A model generated the notes under the pieces. That model did no database searches. It worked only from the letters and a program-made list of their open reading frames with translations, and had not been told where the DNA came from. Below, in pieces: positions 1-9,042 of a stretch of 64,000 bases of DNA (positions are counted from its first letter, which is position 1; every line of letters starts with the position of its first letter). The DNA is from Campylobacter showae (lineage in GTDB: Bacteria; Campylobacterota; Campylobacteria; Campylobacterales; Campylobacteraceae): the NCBI RefSeq assembly GCF_004803815.1, contig NZ_CP012544.1:682001-746000 (forward strand), in the 5' to 3' direction. The position numbers and the translations under genes are program-made.

Positions 1-1
1 G

Positions 2-766
2 AGCGCCGCGCTGATGCGGCTGATGCGCTTTGAGGCCAGCTACAAAAATCTCAAATTTTGCTCCGTTAATCCCGTGCAAAAGGCCTTGCTAGCGCGCATG
101 AGTTTGGGTAAAAACGCCGATGGCAACGCAGGTAGCTTACTACCCGAGGATGCGACGCGACTTTTTATAAAGATAATGAAGGCGGGCGCGGGGGATCTAT
201 TTTTCACGGACGATCTTAAAATTTTATCCAAGATCGCGCCGCTATACGACACCGTTTTTAGCGACATAGACGCGGTTTCCGCGCAGGGCGGTTCACTATT
301 TGCCTCTAGCGTCGTTTGCGAGGGTATTTACTATCCAAACTTAAATTTCCCAAAAGTTTTCACGCACTATCTTTGCGGACTTTTGAGGTATCTGATCCGA
401 GCGGGCTTTTCTTTTAAGCTCGGCGATACGCGAAATTTGGGGCATTTTGAGCCCGTTTTCATAAATAAAAATTTTCGCGTCATGCCTTTTGGCGCGAGCT
501 CTCAGGCCTTGATCGCCGAGTGCGACGACGAGCTTTTTGGTATGGAGGCAGCGTTTTTAGAGCGAAATTTTAGCGGCGGTATCGAGATCTGCGTGCCGGA
601 TGATTTTGCCGGAAGCGCGGCGGCTACGATGAGATTTAAGGAGCTTAACGAGCTAAAAAATCTTTCAAATTTTCACTACGCGCTCGTTAAATGCCAAAAA
701 GAGGAGCTTGAAGCGATGCTAAATTTAGCCGCACCAGAGCCTGATTTGTTCGGCGAAATTTTATAA
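2..766 (+). CDS. hypothetical protein, probably 5'-truncated by the window edge
   Basis: The reading frame is open to the first base of the window. An ATG lies at 14, but the codons before it read on without a stop and no ribosome binding site can be seen, so the true start is probably outside. About 250 residues are visible. They look soluble, with alternating hydrophobic and charged stretches, no signal peptide and no clear membrane segment. The C-terminus ends in an acidic, proline-containing tail. I do not recognise the family and see no catalytic motif. It ends 370 bases before the convergent queC, with motif-rich non-coding DNA between. The coding call rests on length, codon use like the neighbours, and the lack of a competing frame. 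Confidence 0.75.
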   Translation, partial: SAALMRLMRFEASYKNLKFCSVNPVQKALLARMSLGKNADGNAGSLLPEDATRLFIKIMKAGAGDLFFTDDLKILSKIAPLYDTVFSDIDAVSAQGGSLFASSVVCEGIYYPNLNFPKVFTHYLCGLLRYLIRAGFSFKLGDTRNLGHFEPVFINKNFRVMPFGASSQALIAECDDELFGMEAAFLERNFSGGIEICVPDDFAGSAAATMRFKELNELKNLSNFHYALVKCQKEELEAMLNLAAPEPDLFGEIL

Positions 767-1136
767 AAAGCTCAAATTTGGCCCGAGCTTGACGGCTTTA
801 TCTACTGCAAATTTAGCCTAATCTTTGAAACTATCCGCTTTATAATCGCAAATTTGCCGTTAAATTTGACGGATAAAAATTGCTTAAGACGGAAAAGCAT
901 TAAAGCTTGTCGCAAATCGTGCTTGTGTGCTTTGCATAGGTGATTGGTGTAGCGACGCAGATACAGTCAAATTTTAAAAGAGGTCGTTTTTTATTTTACC
1001 GTCCGCAAAGGCGGATCTTGTTGCAAATGTCCGCCATGCAAAATCCCCAAAATCCCCGCCAAAAAGATTAGTGCATTTTGGCGGATAAATTTGATTTTGG
1101 GCTAAATTTACGGACAGAACTGCACGCGGCCAAATT
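767..1136. other. intergenic, no gene seen
   Basis: 370 bases between two convergent genes. It holds many copies of the AAATTT-centred motif, and short GTCCGC / GGCGGA words that could pair around 1000-1070. I see no open frame with a start signal, no tRNA and no clean terminator. Confidence 0.6.
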
Positions 1137-1808
1137 TTACTTCAAATTTACGTATTTTATCCTATCTTTTTCGCCCGCCAGCTCAAATCCTCGCAGTCTT
1201 AGGCGGCAGCTATCGCATTCGCCGCAGGCCTCGTCCTCGCGCTCGTAGCAGCTCCAGGTTAGCTCTAGCGGCGAGCCCGCTTCAATCGACTTTCGCACGA
1301 TGTCAGCCTTGCTTAAATTTACCAGCGGCGTTACGATGCGCAGGCTAAAGTCCTTTGAGGTGCCGGCGTTTACGGCGCTTTCTATCTTGCCGATAAAATC
1401 CGCCGTGCAGTCGGGGTAGCCCGAGCCGTCCTCCTCGACGATGCCGATATATAGCGCCTGCGCGCCTTCTTTTTCGGCTAGCGCGGCAGCGATAGAGATA
1501 AAGATGCCGTTGCGAAACGGCACGTAGGTGGTAGGAGTGTCTGGTTTGGCGCCGTCTTTGCGGATGGCTAGGCTCTCGTCCGTTAGCGCGTTGCCGCCGA
1601 TACTTGCTATGAAACTAGCGTCTAAATTTACCTTTTTTAGCGCGCCGATACGCTCGCTGATCTGCTCAAACGCTAGTTTTTCGCGCTTCATCGTGCGCTG
1701 GCCGTAGTCAAAATGCAGCGCGATGATCTCGTAGCCTGCGCGTTTAGCGAGGACGGCGCACAGAGTGCTGTCCATGCCGCCGCTCATTATGCAAACCGCT
1801 TTTTTCAC
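1137..1808 (-). CDS. queC: 7-cyano-7-deazaguanine synthase QueC
   Basis: ATP-dependent ligase that turns 7-carboxy-7-deazaguanine into preQ0 in the queuosine tRNA-modification pathway; cytoplasmic. At 223 residues it has the usual length. The N-terminal PP-loop motif SGGMDS is at residues 9-14. A zinc site near the C-terminus is formed by Cys187, Cys195, Cys198 and Cys201 (CGECDSC at 195-201). The start is GTG at 1808, set by a strong AAAGGAG about eight bases upstream. No other queuosine genes are next to it, and I saw no preQ1 riboswitch in its leader. The family call is firm; the role is inferred from the family. Confidence 0.95.
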   Translation of the reverse strand: MKKAVCIMSGGMDSTLCAVLAKRAGYEIIALHFDYGQRTMKREKLAFEQISERIGALKKVNLDASFIASIGGNALTDESLAIRKDGAKPDTPTTYVPFRNGIFISIAAALAEKEGAQALYIGIVEEDGSGYPDCTADFIGKIESAVNAGTSKDFSLRIVTPLVNLSKADIVRKSIEAGSPLELTWSCYEREDEACGECDSCRLRLRGFELAGEKDRIKYVNLK

Positions 1809-2204
1809 TTTTTCTCCTTTTTTCGGCTTGTCTTTTGAGTGCTTTTTGCGGATTTTGTTAAAATTTGACTCGATAGGCTATATGCCTTATCTTCGTCAAA
1901 TTTTAACTTCAAAACCCCAAAAATCATCTCAAAACACTTCGCCTTGATTTCTTATATTCAAATTTTACTCGCCGAGACCCGCACCTTGAAAATGCTAAAT
2001 CCAAATTTAAATTTGCGACGCTTTGCGCCAGCAAAGCCGTGTCGCCACCTCTCACGTCGTAGGGGTTGGGGGATTGTTAAAGGGGAAGGGAGCGACTTTG
2101 TAATTCAAGCCCTTTCCCCTTTAACAAACAAAAGCTAGTTTTATTAAGATCAACCCAAATTTTTGCTAAAATCATACTCAAATTTTACTAAAGGAAAGCC
2201 AAAA
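1809..2204. other. intergenic between queC and ybeY
   Basis: A 396-base divergent spacer. It carries the hairpin at 2074-2127 and several AAATTT motifs. Short open frames here have no ribosome binding site and look random. Promoters for queC (minus) and ybeY (plus) should lie here, but I could not fix -10 boxes with confidence. Confidence 0.5.
2074..2127. repeat. long inverted repeat, hairpin with 17-bp stem
   Basis: The arm at 2074-2090 (TTGTTAAAGGGGAAGGG) is matched by its complement at 2110-2127 with one extra base. The loop is about 19 bases. It lies in the spacer between divergent queC and ybeY. No run of T follows directly, so it is not a standard terminator. It could be the end structure of a small dispersed repeat. 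Confidence 0.6.
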
Positions 2205-2621
2205 ATGATACTTTGCGAGGACGATTATCCGAGGATTTTGGATCAAATTTGCGACTATTTGACCGCTGGCGAGGTGGAGCTAAGCTTCGTGGACGCCGAG
2301 GAGATGAAGGAGATAAACGTCCGCCAGCGCGGCATCTACGAGACTACGGACGTACTGAGCTTCCCGCTTGAGATGCATCTGCACGCGCCGCTTGGCTGTA
2401 TCGTGATAAACACCGAGCTAGTCGCTGCTAAAGCCGCTGAGCTAGGCCACAGCGAGGATGACGAGACGGCGCTGCTTTTCACGCACGGACTGCTTCACGT
2501 ACTAGGCTTTGATCACGAGAGCGACGCGGGCGAGATGAGGGCAAAGGAGTGCGAGGTGATCGAGAAATTTAGCCTACCAAAGAGCCTCATCGTGCGAACA
2601 CAGGATACTGGCGAAGAATAA
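2205..2621 (+). CDS. ybeY: endoribonuclease YbeY, 16S rRNA maturation factor
   Basis: Zinc-dependent RNase of the UPF0054 family, needed for 16S rRNA 3' end maturation and ribosome quality control. The signature HGxxHxxGxDH is present, with His94, His98 and His104 as the metal ligands (counted from the chosen start). The frame opens at a TTG at 2163, but the ATG at 2205 follows AAAGGAAA at the right distance and matches the family N-terminus, giving 138 residues. It stands alone, with 320 bases to the next gene. Confidence is high. Confidence 0.93.
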   Translation: MILCEDDYPRILDQICDYLTAGEVELSFVDAEEMKEINVRQRGIYETTDVLSFPLEMHLHAPLGCIVINTELVAAKAAELGHSEDDETALLFTHGLLHVLGFDHESDAGEMRAKECEVIEKFSLPKSLIVRTQDTGEE

Positions 2622-2941
2622 ATCAAATTTCGCTAGCTTTGTAAAGGTGCGGGTTATGCAGAGCGTAAAACTAAGCGCGGCGATAAAATTTGGATTAGCT
2701 GCCTGCTAAAATGCGTTTTAAGCAGCCCGTAAAAATCAAATTTGCATTTTGGCGTCGTAAATCAACGCAGCGTTAAGCGCTAAATTCGTTCAAACAAGCT
2801 ATCAAATTTACCCTCCGTCCGCACGGATATCGCCTCGTAAAAAAGACGTTTCTAGTGTACGCTTTGCCTCTTCGTTTAAATTTCCTCAAATTTGCCGCGC
2901 GCAGTGGTTAGATATTTAATAATTTTGGCTAAATTTACGAA
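2622..2941. other. intergenic, no gene seen
   Basis: 320 bases between ybeY and the phosphoesterase gene. It is rich in AAATTT motifs, without a believable open frame, RNA gene or strong terminator. The promoter for the operon starting at 2942 is presumably at its right end. Confidence 0.5.
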
Positions 2942-4069
2942 ATGTTTTATGTTCTATCGTCTTTGATCATCATTTTTATGAATTACGTTTCTTATCGCGG
3001 GCTTTTTGCAGATGCCGCGCTCAGGCCGATTGCTGTGCATAAAAGGGCGCTTGGGCTGTTTTTCCTGACGCTTGCCATGGGCGGCGTCGCGCTGGCTTTT
3101 TCGCTACGGTTTAACTTTTTGGGGCCGAGCCTTCGTATCGCCTGTTCGCTGATGCTGGCGTTGACGTTTATTATCTTTTCATTCGTGCTGTTTACGAACG
3201 TCGTCGCGCTCGCGGTTCGTCCCGTAACCAAGCACGCGTTTAGCGAGAGCAGGCGTAAATTTTTGCGTCTTTACCTCGACGTCACGATACTTATTTTGGC
3301 GTTTAGCTACTTTTTTAGAGGCATCTTTAATGCCGTAAAATTACCCGAAGTAAAAGCGCAGGATATCGAGCTAAAGGGGCTAAATGGCGAGCTAAAGATA
3401 GCGGTTTTAACTGATATCCATCTAGGCGATTTTTTAGGAGCGGACTTTGCGCGGGCGGTAACTAGGCGCGTAAACGAGCTTGATGCCGATGCGGTCGCGA
3501 TCGTGGGCGATATCGCGGATCTCCCGCCGCACCGTTTGGCCGAGTTTATCGCGCCATTTAATGAGCTAAAGAGCAAATACGGCACATTTTACGTGCCGGG
3601 CAATCACGAGTACTATAACGGTATCGACGGCACGTTAAAAGCGATCCGCGAGACGACGAATTTTAAAATTTTAGGCAATGAAAACGTGCAAGTCGGCGGG
3701 GTAAATTTAGCCGGCGTTTATGATATCATCGGTTTTAGATTTAAAGCGTACGAGCCAGATCTAGTTGCGGCTCTAGGCGGTCGCGACGTAAATTTGCCCA
3801 CCGTTTTGCTCGCGCATCAGCCTAAGTTTTTAAAATACATGGATGAAAGCGCGCCCGTGGATCTGGTGGTGAGCGGACACACGCACGGCGGACAGATTTT
3901 CCCGTTTTCGTTGCTGGTAAAGCTCGATCAAAAATACGTTGCCGGGCTATATAGCGCGAACAAAAATACGCAAATTTATGTTAGCCGCGGTGCTGGATTT
4001 TGGGGGCCGCCGGTGCGCGTGATGGCGCCTAGCGAGATTTCGTTATTAAGACTAAAAGGAGAGGTATGA
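2942..4069 (+). CDS. membrane-anchored metallophosphoesterase
   Basis: A calcineurin-like phosphoesterase with an N-terminal membrane part. Residues 1-130 contain about four hydrophobic segments. The catalytic domain follows, with all blocks present: DIH at 158-160, GD at 189-190, GNHE at 220-223, and GHTHGG near 311-316. This layout resembles YkuE-type or lipid-linked pyrophosphatase-like enzymes, with the active site probably at the membrane surface. Its last four bases overlap the start of psd, so the two are co-translated. That points to a phospholipid or lipid A substrate, but the exact substrate cannot be read from the sequence. The ATG at 2942 has no strong ribosome site; start moderately sure. 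Confidence 0.88.
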   Translation: MFYVLSSLIIIFMNYVSYRGLFADAALRPIAVHKRALGLFFLTLAMGGVALAFSLRFNFLGPSLRIACSLMLALTFIIFSFVLFTNVVALAVRPVTKHAFSESRRKFLRLYLDVTILILAFSYFFRGIFNAVKLPEVKAQDIELKGLNGELKIAVLTDIHLGDFLGADFARAVTRRVNELDADAVAIVGDIADLPPHRLAEFIAPFNELKSKYGTFYVPGNHEYYNGIDGTLKAIRETTNFKILGNENVQVGGVNLAGVYDIIGFRFKAYEPDLVAALGGRDVNLPTVLLAHQPKFLKYMDESAPVDLVVSGHTHGGQIFPFSLLVKLDQKYVAGLYSANKNTQIYVSRGAGFWGPPVRVMAPSEISLLRLKGEV

Positions 4070-4866
4070 GGGGACTTGTTTCTAGGATATTCGGGTTTGT
4101 AGCGGCGGTTAGATTTCCGAGGGTTTTGCAAACATTTATCAATGAAAAATACGTAAGCGGCTTTAAAATCGACATGAGTGAGTTTAAAGAGCCAAAGGAG
4201 TACGAGAGCCTCACGGCGCTTTTTACCCGCGAGCTTCAGCGTCCGCGAAATTTCGACGTTTCACCGCAAGCCTTCATCAGTCCCAGCGACGGCACGTGCC
4301 TGGAGCGCGGAGTTAGCAAGGAGCTAAAGGCGATCAGCGTCAAGGGGCACGAGTACGGCATAGCTGAGCTTCTGGGCGATAGTATGGACCGCAGTGAGCG
4401 AGACGCCGAGCTAAAGTACGTAAATATTTATCTTAGCCCGCGCGACTATCACCGCTACCACGCGCCTTGCGATATGAGGATATTATCCGCGCTATACGTG
4501 CCTGGCGAGCTATATAGCGTGGCCGTTAGCGCGCTGCTAAAGGTGCCAAATCTTTACGCCAAAAATGAGCGCGTGGTGCTAAAATGCGAGCTTGCAAGCG
4601 GCAAAAAGATGTGGCTGGTCTTTGTCGGCGCGCTAAACGTGGGCAAGATGAAATTCGACTTTGACGCGCGCATACAGACTAACGCCTGCGCCGGTAACGT
4701 CGCGCTCTACGAATACGAAAATTTAAGCGCGAAAAAGGGCGAGCAGCTGGGGATGTTTGAGCTGGGCTCTACGATCCTCATCCTTAGCGAGCAGGGCGCG
4801 GTCAAATTTGATCTAGCAGTCGAGCAAAAGCTAAAATACGGCGACAAAATAGGAACTATCAACTAA
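4066..4866 (+). CDS. psd: phosphatidylserine decarboxylase proenzyme
   Basis: Makes phosphatidylethanolamine from phosphatidylserine at the inner membrane. The proenzyme self-cleaves to create a pyruvoyl cofactor. The cleavage motif LGST is at residues 233-236, with Ser235 becoming the pyruvoyl group. Conserved histidines of the family occur in the RDYHRYHAP block around residue 127. At 266 residues it is of the short type. Its ATG overlaps the preceding stop by four bases (ATGA), and a small membrane-anchored protein gene follows after nine bases, forming a three-gene operon. Confidence 0.95.
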   Translation: MRGLVSRIFGFVAAVRFPRVLQTFINEKYVSGFKIDMSEFKEPKEYESLTALFTRELQRPRNFDVSPQAFISPSDGTCLERGVSKELKAISVKGHEYGIAELLGDSMDRSERDAELKYVNIYLSPRDYHRYHAPCDMRILSALYVPGELYSVAVSALLKVPNLYAKNERVVLKCELASGKKMWLVFVGALNVGKMKFDFDARIQTNACAGNVALYEYENLSAKKGEQLGMFELGSTILILSEQGAVKFDLAVEQKLKYGDKIGTIN

Positions 4867-4875
4867 GGAGGCGCA

Positions 4876-5238
4876 ATGGGAACGCAACTAGTCGAACAAA
4901 ACGAGCTAAAAGAGACGCTAGAACTAAAAGAGCGCATCGAAAACAACACGGTGGTCGAACTCTGGGAAAACAGTGAGGACTACGAGCGCCTAGCTAACGC
5001 GACGCGCAAGACCATGCGATATATCAACGACGAGCAGATAAAGAGCTTTGCCGATGTGCTAAATCAAACGAACGAAAAGATCTTAAATTTGACCTTTGAG
5101 GGCGTGAAAAAGCATCACGAAAAGAAATTCGAGCAGATCAGAAAAAAACAAAAACTCTATGTCGCTTCGGCCTTTGCGGGCGGCGTTTTTGTAGGCGCTC
5201 TTTGCGTTTGGGCGGCATTTAGAATTTTTGCGGGATAG
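4876..5238 (+). CDS. small tail-anchored hypothetical protein
   Basis: 120 residues, start ATG preceded by AAGGAGG, so the start is secure. Residues 1-95 are highly charged and helical, probably coiled coil. One membrane helix lies at about 96-117, rich in Ala, Gly and Val, with almost nothing after it. This is the pattern of a C-terminally anchored inner-membrane protein facing the cytoplasm. It is the last gene of the phosphoesterase-psd operon. I do not recognise the family. A role in organising lipid enzymes would be guesswork. Confidence 0.8.
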   Translation: MGTQLVEQNELKETLELKERIENNTVVELWENSEDYERLANATRKTMRYINDEQIKSFADVLNQTNEKILNLTFEGVKKHHEKKFEQIRKKQKLYVASAFAGGVFVGALCVWAAFRIFAG

Positions 5239-5630
5239 ATTTGGTTTTGGGCTCGGCCGCTTGGTACGCTTGCGCGCCGGGAGTTTATTTTGCTCGGTTT
5301 TTGCCTGGGCAAATTTGACTTGTTAATCGCACGACTGCTTGGGGCTTGGACGTGAGAGCTTAAATTTGACGCTTTGATTTTTGGATTTGCTTGGGTATTT
5401 TGCTTTAAATTTGAGCACGGCGGCTTTTAAAATTTGCTTGTTGTTGCGTGCTTGGCTCAAATTTGATTTCGGGCTGTGGCTGTAAATTTTATATTATATT
5501 TTAGCGCGCCGACCATTAAGCTTGCATCTACTTGTTGCGCATCGTCTATCAAGCGCGTTTGCTTTTTAAATTTTATAAAAATTTAAATCCCAAATTTACA
5601 CGCCCGATAGCTTGCGTGTCTGCACAAAAG
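5239..5630. other. intergenic, motif-rich, no gene seen
   Basis: 392 bases between convergent genes. It has very dense AAATTT motifs, often as TCAAATTTGA or GCAAATTTGA, and several T-rich stretches. The open frame beginning near 5532 on the plus strand runs into the antisense of the HEAT-repeat gene and has no ribosome site. No clear terminator. Confidence 0.5.
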
Positions 5631-6368
5631 CTAAATTTTGATCTTTCTCGTCGCGTGACGGATTATTTGTTGCGTGTTTTTGTTTGGCGAGCTTTGCCAG
5701 CGCACGAGCAGCTCTTTTGTGGCGGCGAAATTTACTTTTAGATAGTCGGCGACGTTGTTTGCGACCGAGCGCTGCACGAAGCGCACCTCGTCCTCTTTAA
5801 GTATCTCCAGTACTGCAAAAACCGGGCTCGGATCGCTAATGAAAAGCTCCAGCTTGCTAGCCCACGGTAGCTTTGGTCGTAGGCCCTCTGACGCCAGCCT
5901 GCGCAGATGAAAATTTGACGAGCGCGCCCACTGTGTCATGGTTTTGAGCGAGTCTTGCGGATATTTTTTGATAAAGGCGCGCACCGCATACTCGCCCGTG
6001 CCGCGCTTCGTGATTTCCTCAATCGCGCTCATCGAGGTTTCAAAGTCGTCCAGGCCGTAAATTTCGACGTATTTTGCCAGCGGCAAAGTCCAGTAAAAGT
6101 GCTTAAACATGCCCGTTTCGTTCGGGTTTTCTTCGCCTAAAATTGCGACCAAAATCTCCGCCATGCGCTTAAAATCCGGTGGCAAAAGTTCATTTAGCGC
6201 GTTTGCATGCGCCAAAATTCGTTGCGAATATCCAAAATTTGGCGTGCTTTTAACGATTTGGTAGCAATAGCTCTGCGCGTCAAATTTAGGATAAACCGCC
6301 TTTATCTTTTGCGATAAAATTTGTGCCAAATTCTCTCCGAAATATACCGCCAGTCCGCCGTTTTCCAT
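5631..6368 (-). CDS. DNA alkylation repair protein, AlkC/AlkD-like HEAT-repeat family
   Basis: 245 residues made of alpha-helical HEAT-like repeats. The central block ASEGLRPKLPW, followed by a DPSPV block and then RSVANN, is characteristic of the AlkC-type DNA alkylation repair glycosylases that remove 3-methyladenine. Known members bind DNA in the concave face of the solenoid. No signal peptide. It stands alone, with about 230 bases to the lipoprotein gene downstream of it in the map. The family is clear; activity on alkylated bases is inferred. Start ATG at 6368, with a weak upstream GGGAAAA. Confidence 0.85.
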   Translation of the reverse strand: MENGGLAVYFGENLAQILSQKIKAVYPKFDAQSYCYQIVKSTPNFGYSQRILAHANALNELLPPDFKRMAEILVAILGEENPNETGMFKHFYWTLPLAKYVEIYGLDDFETSMSAIEEITKRGTGEYAVRAFIKKYPQDSLKTMTQWARSSNFHLRRLASEGLRPKLPWASKLELFISDPSPVFAVLEILKEDEVRFVQRSVANNVADYLKVNFAATKELLVRWQSSPNKNTQQIIRHATRKIKI

Positions 6369-6598
6369 ATTTTCCCTTTGGGTAGTTTTATCTAGCCTTT
6401 AAGCAGGCATGAATCATAAAATTTACCGCCTAAAACTAAGCGGCGTTAAATTTGCAGCCGTTACGCTCGTTAAATTTAGCCGCCCGTGCAAGCAAAGCGT
6501 CAAATTTGTCGCGGTTTAAGGGCTAAAATTTAAAAATTAGCTCACAAAAAATGGCGCCAAATTTAGCAAAAAACTAAAAATAACGCCCGAAAGTAAAA

Positions 6599-7174
6599 CT
6601 ATTTGCACTCAACTTGCGGCATCTGCGCTAAAAATATCGGCATTTTTTGCTTGATTAGCGCGTGAAATTTGCTTCTATCGGCGATATTTAGAAACTTTAG
6701 CGCGTAGTGCGTGACTCTAAGCCCGCAGTTAAGGCTTTTTACGTTGATTAGATTGATCTCGTAGTTGTCAAAATCCGGGTTACCCGCGATCGGATAGTAG
6801 ATCGTGTAAGCTTGATACTCTTTATCGTTTATAAATTTAAAATCATACTCCGCTTTGCCGAACTGTCCGCTTTTTAGCGCGGTTATAAAGGCCTTTTGGT
6901 ATTCGTTGATATCGGCGTTTTCATCGACGGTGACGCTTACTAGCTTGTTCCATTTAAAGCCCACTTTTTCGTTTGGTAGATAAAACTCAGCCGTTCTTGC
7001 GTTTTTTTGCTTTAAGACGAATTTTTCGCCGTCTATGGCTACTTCGTTTGGTAGATTTACGCTATCTAGCGCGCTTTTTGGTAGCTCTATCTGCGTGGTT
7101 CTAGGCTGGGTGCAGCCGCCTAAAAATAGACAAACGGCCGCAACGGCGGCAAACGAAACTTTTTTAAAACTCAT
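6599..7174 (-). CDS. hypothetical lipoprotein
   Basis: 191 residues. The N-terminus is a signal peptide with lipobox LGGC, Cys21 being the lipidated residue. The mature part has no motif that I know. It ends with two cysteines in the last 50 residues. AAAGGAGAAA precedes the ATG, and its first 11 bases overlap the end of the Sel1-repeat gene, so both are translated from one message. Likely an outer- or inner-membrane lipoprotein facing the periplasm. Function unknown. Confidence 0.85.
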   Translation of the reverse strand: MSFKKVSFAAVAAVCLFLGGCTQPRTTQIELPKSALDSVNLPNEVAIDGEKFVLKQKNARTAEFYLPNEKVGFKWNKLVSVTVDENADINEYQKAFITALKSGQFGKAEYDFKFINDKEYQAYTIYYPIAGNPDFDNYEINLINVKSLNCGLRVTHYALKFLNIADRSKFHALIKQKMPIFLAQMPQVECK

Positions 7175-8582
7175 GTTTTTCTCCTTTGTTAGTTGATTTT
7201 TTAAACTCCATGCACTTTTTAACTAGCCCCGCCTTGCACTCTTTTTCGTGCAGCTTTTGCGCCTTTTGGCGTAGCACGGCGGCTTGTTTTTTGTCGCTGT
7301 TTTCAAGGCGGCGCGCTAGATTTAGGCACCCGCGCGCATCTCCGGCTTCACAAGCCTCGCCAAAAAGGCTCGCAGCCTCATTGGCGTCGGCTTTTACCAC
7401 TTCGCCTATGCCTTTTTCGTAGATCGCGCCTAGATTCGTACAGGCCGGTTTTAGCCCGTTGTAGCAGGCGATCCCGTAAAAGTTAAAGGCTTTTGGGATA
7501 TCTTGCGGCACATCTACGCCCTCAAAATACGCGTCCGCTAGGCTCTCGCAAGCATCTAGTCGCCAAAGTAGGCAGGCTTTTTCAAAAAGCTCTAGCGCGC
7601 GCGGAACGTCCTTTTTTGTGCCGCGTCCTAGAGATAGCATCTCGCCAAGCTCGGCGCAAGAAGCTCCAAAGCCGCCTTCGCAGGCCTTCTCGTGAAATTT
7701 AACCGCCAGCTCGCTATCTTGCCGTACTCCGCCAAGCCCCTTTGCGTAGAGCTCCCCTAGCGCCGCGCAACCGTTTGCTACGCCCCTGCTGCACGCCTCT
7801 TTGCTGAGCTCGTAGGCTGCCTCAAACTGCCCGCTTTGATACTGCGCCCAGCCGCCGTATAGCTCGTCCAGACGCTCGCTGCCGCCGCATTTGTAGGCAT
7901 TTGCGGTGCAGGCCTTGTCGTAGTAGGATCTGGCGACCTTGATATCCTGCGCAAAACCAGCCTCGCCGTCCTCGTAAAGCCTGCCCAAAGCCTCACACGC
8001 TTCGTAAATTTTACCCTCGCAGGCAAGCGAGTAAAATTTGAGCGCGTTTTTCGAGTTTTTCGTGGCTTCGTCGTTTTTGCCCATTGCACCGTCCGCGTAC
8101 ATGCCGCCTAGATAGTAGCAAACTACCGCGTATCCGCGCTCGCAGGCTTTTACGTAGAGCTCTAACGCTTTGCTTTCATCCAGCGCGACGCCGATGCCTG
8201 CTTCGTAAATTTGAGCTAGATTATAGCAACTTAAACCAAATCCTTTTTCGCAGGCTCTCTCAAAAATTGCGGCGGCTTTGGCGTGTTCGCCGCTGTTTTG
8301 GTGTAACGAGGCTAAGCTGTCGCAGCCTGATAGCTCGCCCGCGTCGCAGGCTTTTTCATAAAATTTGCTAGCCTTTGCGTCATCTTGCTCCACGCCTTTG
8401 CCGCTTTGGTATAAAAACCCAAGCCTTACGCAGCCGCGCGTCTCGCCTGCTTCGCACGCTTTTTGCCAAATTTGAGCCGCTTTTTGTTCATCGCCCGCGT
8501 CGTAGGCTGTTTGACCTTCGCTCGTCAAATTTGCTAGAGCTAAATTTAGCGCAAAAAGCAGTAGTAAGAGCTGTTTTATCAT
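7164..8582 (-). CDS. secreted Sel1-like repeat protein, Hcp family type
   Basis: 472 residues: a signal peptide of about 17 residues, then around a dozen Sel1-like repeats of about 36 residues. Each repeat carries the ACEAGE / GC pair of cysteines that forms one disulfide per repeat in Helicobacter cysteine-rich proteins. These proteins are periplasmic or secreted. Some bind penicillin or modulate host cells, others act as scaffolds. AAAGGAGC lies upstream of the ATG. The following lipoprotein gene overlaps by 11 bases, which suggests a joint role in the periplasm. No enzyme motif can be seen; the specific role is unknown. Confidence 0.9.
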   Translation of the reverse strand: MIKQLLLLLFALNLALANLTSEGQTAYDAGDEQKAAQIWQKACEAGETRGCVRLGFLYQSGKGVEQDDAKASKFYEKACDAGELSGCDSLASLHQNSGEHAKAAAIFERACEKGFGLSCYNLAQIYEAGIGVALDESKALELYVKACERGYAVVCYYLGGMYADGAMGKNDEATKNSKNALKFYSLACEGKIYEACEALGRLYEDGEAGFAQDIKVARSYYDKACTANAYKCGGSERLDELYGGWAQYQSGQFEAAYELSKEACSRGVANGCAALGELYAKGLGGVRQDSELAVKFHEKACEGGFGASCAELGEMLSLGRGTKKDVPRALELFEKACLLWRLDACESLADAYFEGVDVPQDIPKAFNFYGIACYNGLKPACTNLGAIYEKGIGEVVKADANEAASLFGEACEAGDARGCLNLARRLENSDKKQAAVLRQKAQKLHEKECKAGLVKKCMEFKKSTNKGEKHEF

Positions 8583-9042
8583 CGCGCTCCTTTGTTAAAT
8601 TTTACTAGCTTGATTTTTCTCAAATTTAACCTATTTTGCTTCTTTGTATGCCACAGTCCTGTTTGTATTGGACGGGTAGGTTGTCGCGTCTTGTGCTGCC
8701 TTGATAGCGCGACGATATACTAAAATCGCGCGACATTGGCATTCTTTAAAATTATTTGGGCGCGGAGTAAATTTAATGCGGTTACGCAAACGGCTATGAT
8801 CTTTTTCAATTTTTTCCTTAAATTTAGCGCGAGTCAAATTTGAGCGGCAAAACCGCGCCGAGCTAAATTTAACACGCTCTTAAAGGCTAAAACAAATTTT
8901 GTAGCGCAGTGTCGGCACGAAAAGGCGTCAGATTTATTTTGCCCGCGTTTAGACCAATGGCCGCAAGGTATAAAGCAAGAGTAGTCAAATTTGGACAAAA
9001 AACTGCTTAGTTGTAAAAGCCAAATTTGACCGATTTTGCGAC
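8583..9042. other. intergenic, no gene I can support
   Basis: 460 bases. A 68-codon frame on the minus strand at 8631-8837 has no ribosome site, unusual composition and no recognisable domain, so I leave it out. Many AAATTT motifs. The promoter of the Sel1-repeat gene should lie near 8590-8700. Confidence 0.5.

Noticed and set aside
1809-1960. preQ1 riboswitch before queC
   Set aside because: The leader is short and shows a normal ribosome site, but I could not find the pseudoknot pattern of preQ1 elements.
5532-5741. 69-codon frame on the plus strand
   Set aside because: Half of it is antisense to the AlkC/AlkD-like gene and there is no start signal.
8631-8837. 68-codon frame on the minus strand
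   Set aside because: No ribosome site, no domain, Arg/Lys-rich random look, and it lies in motif-rich spacer DNA.
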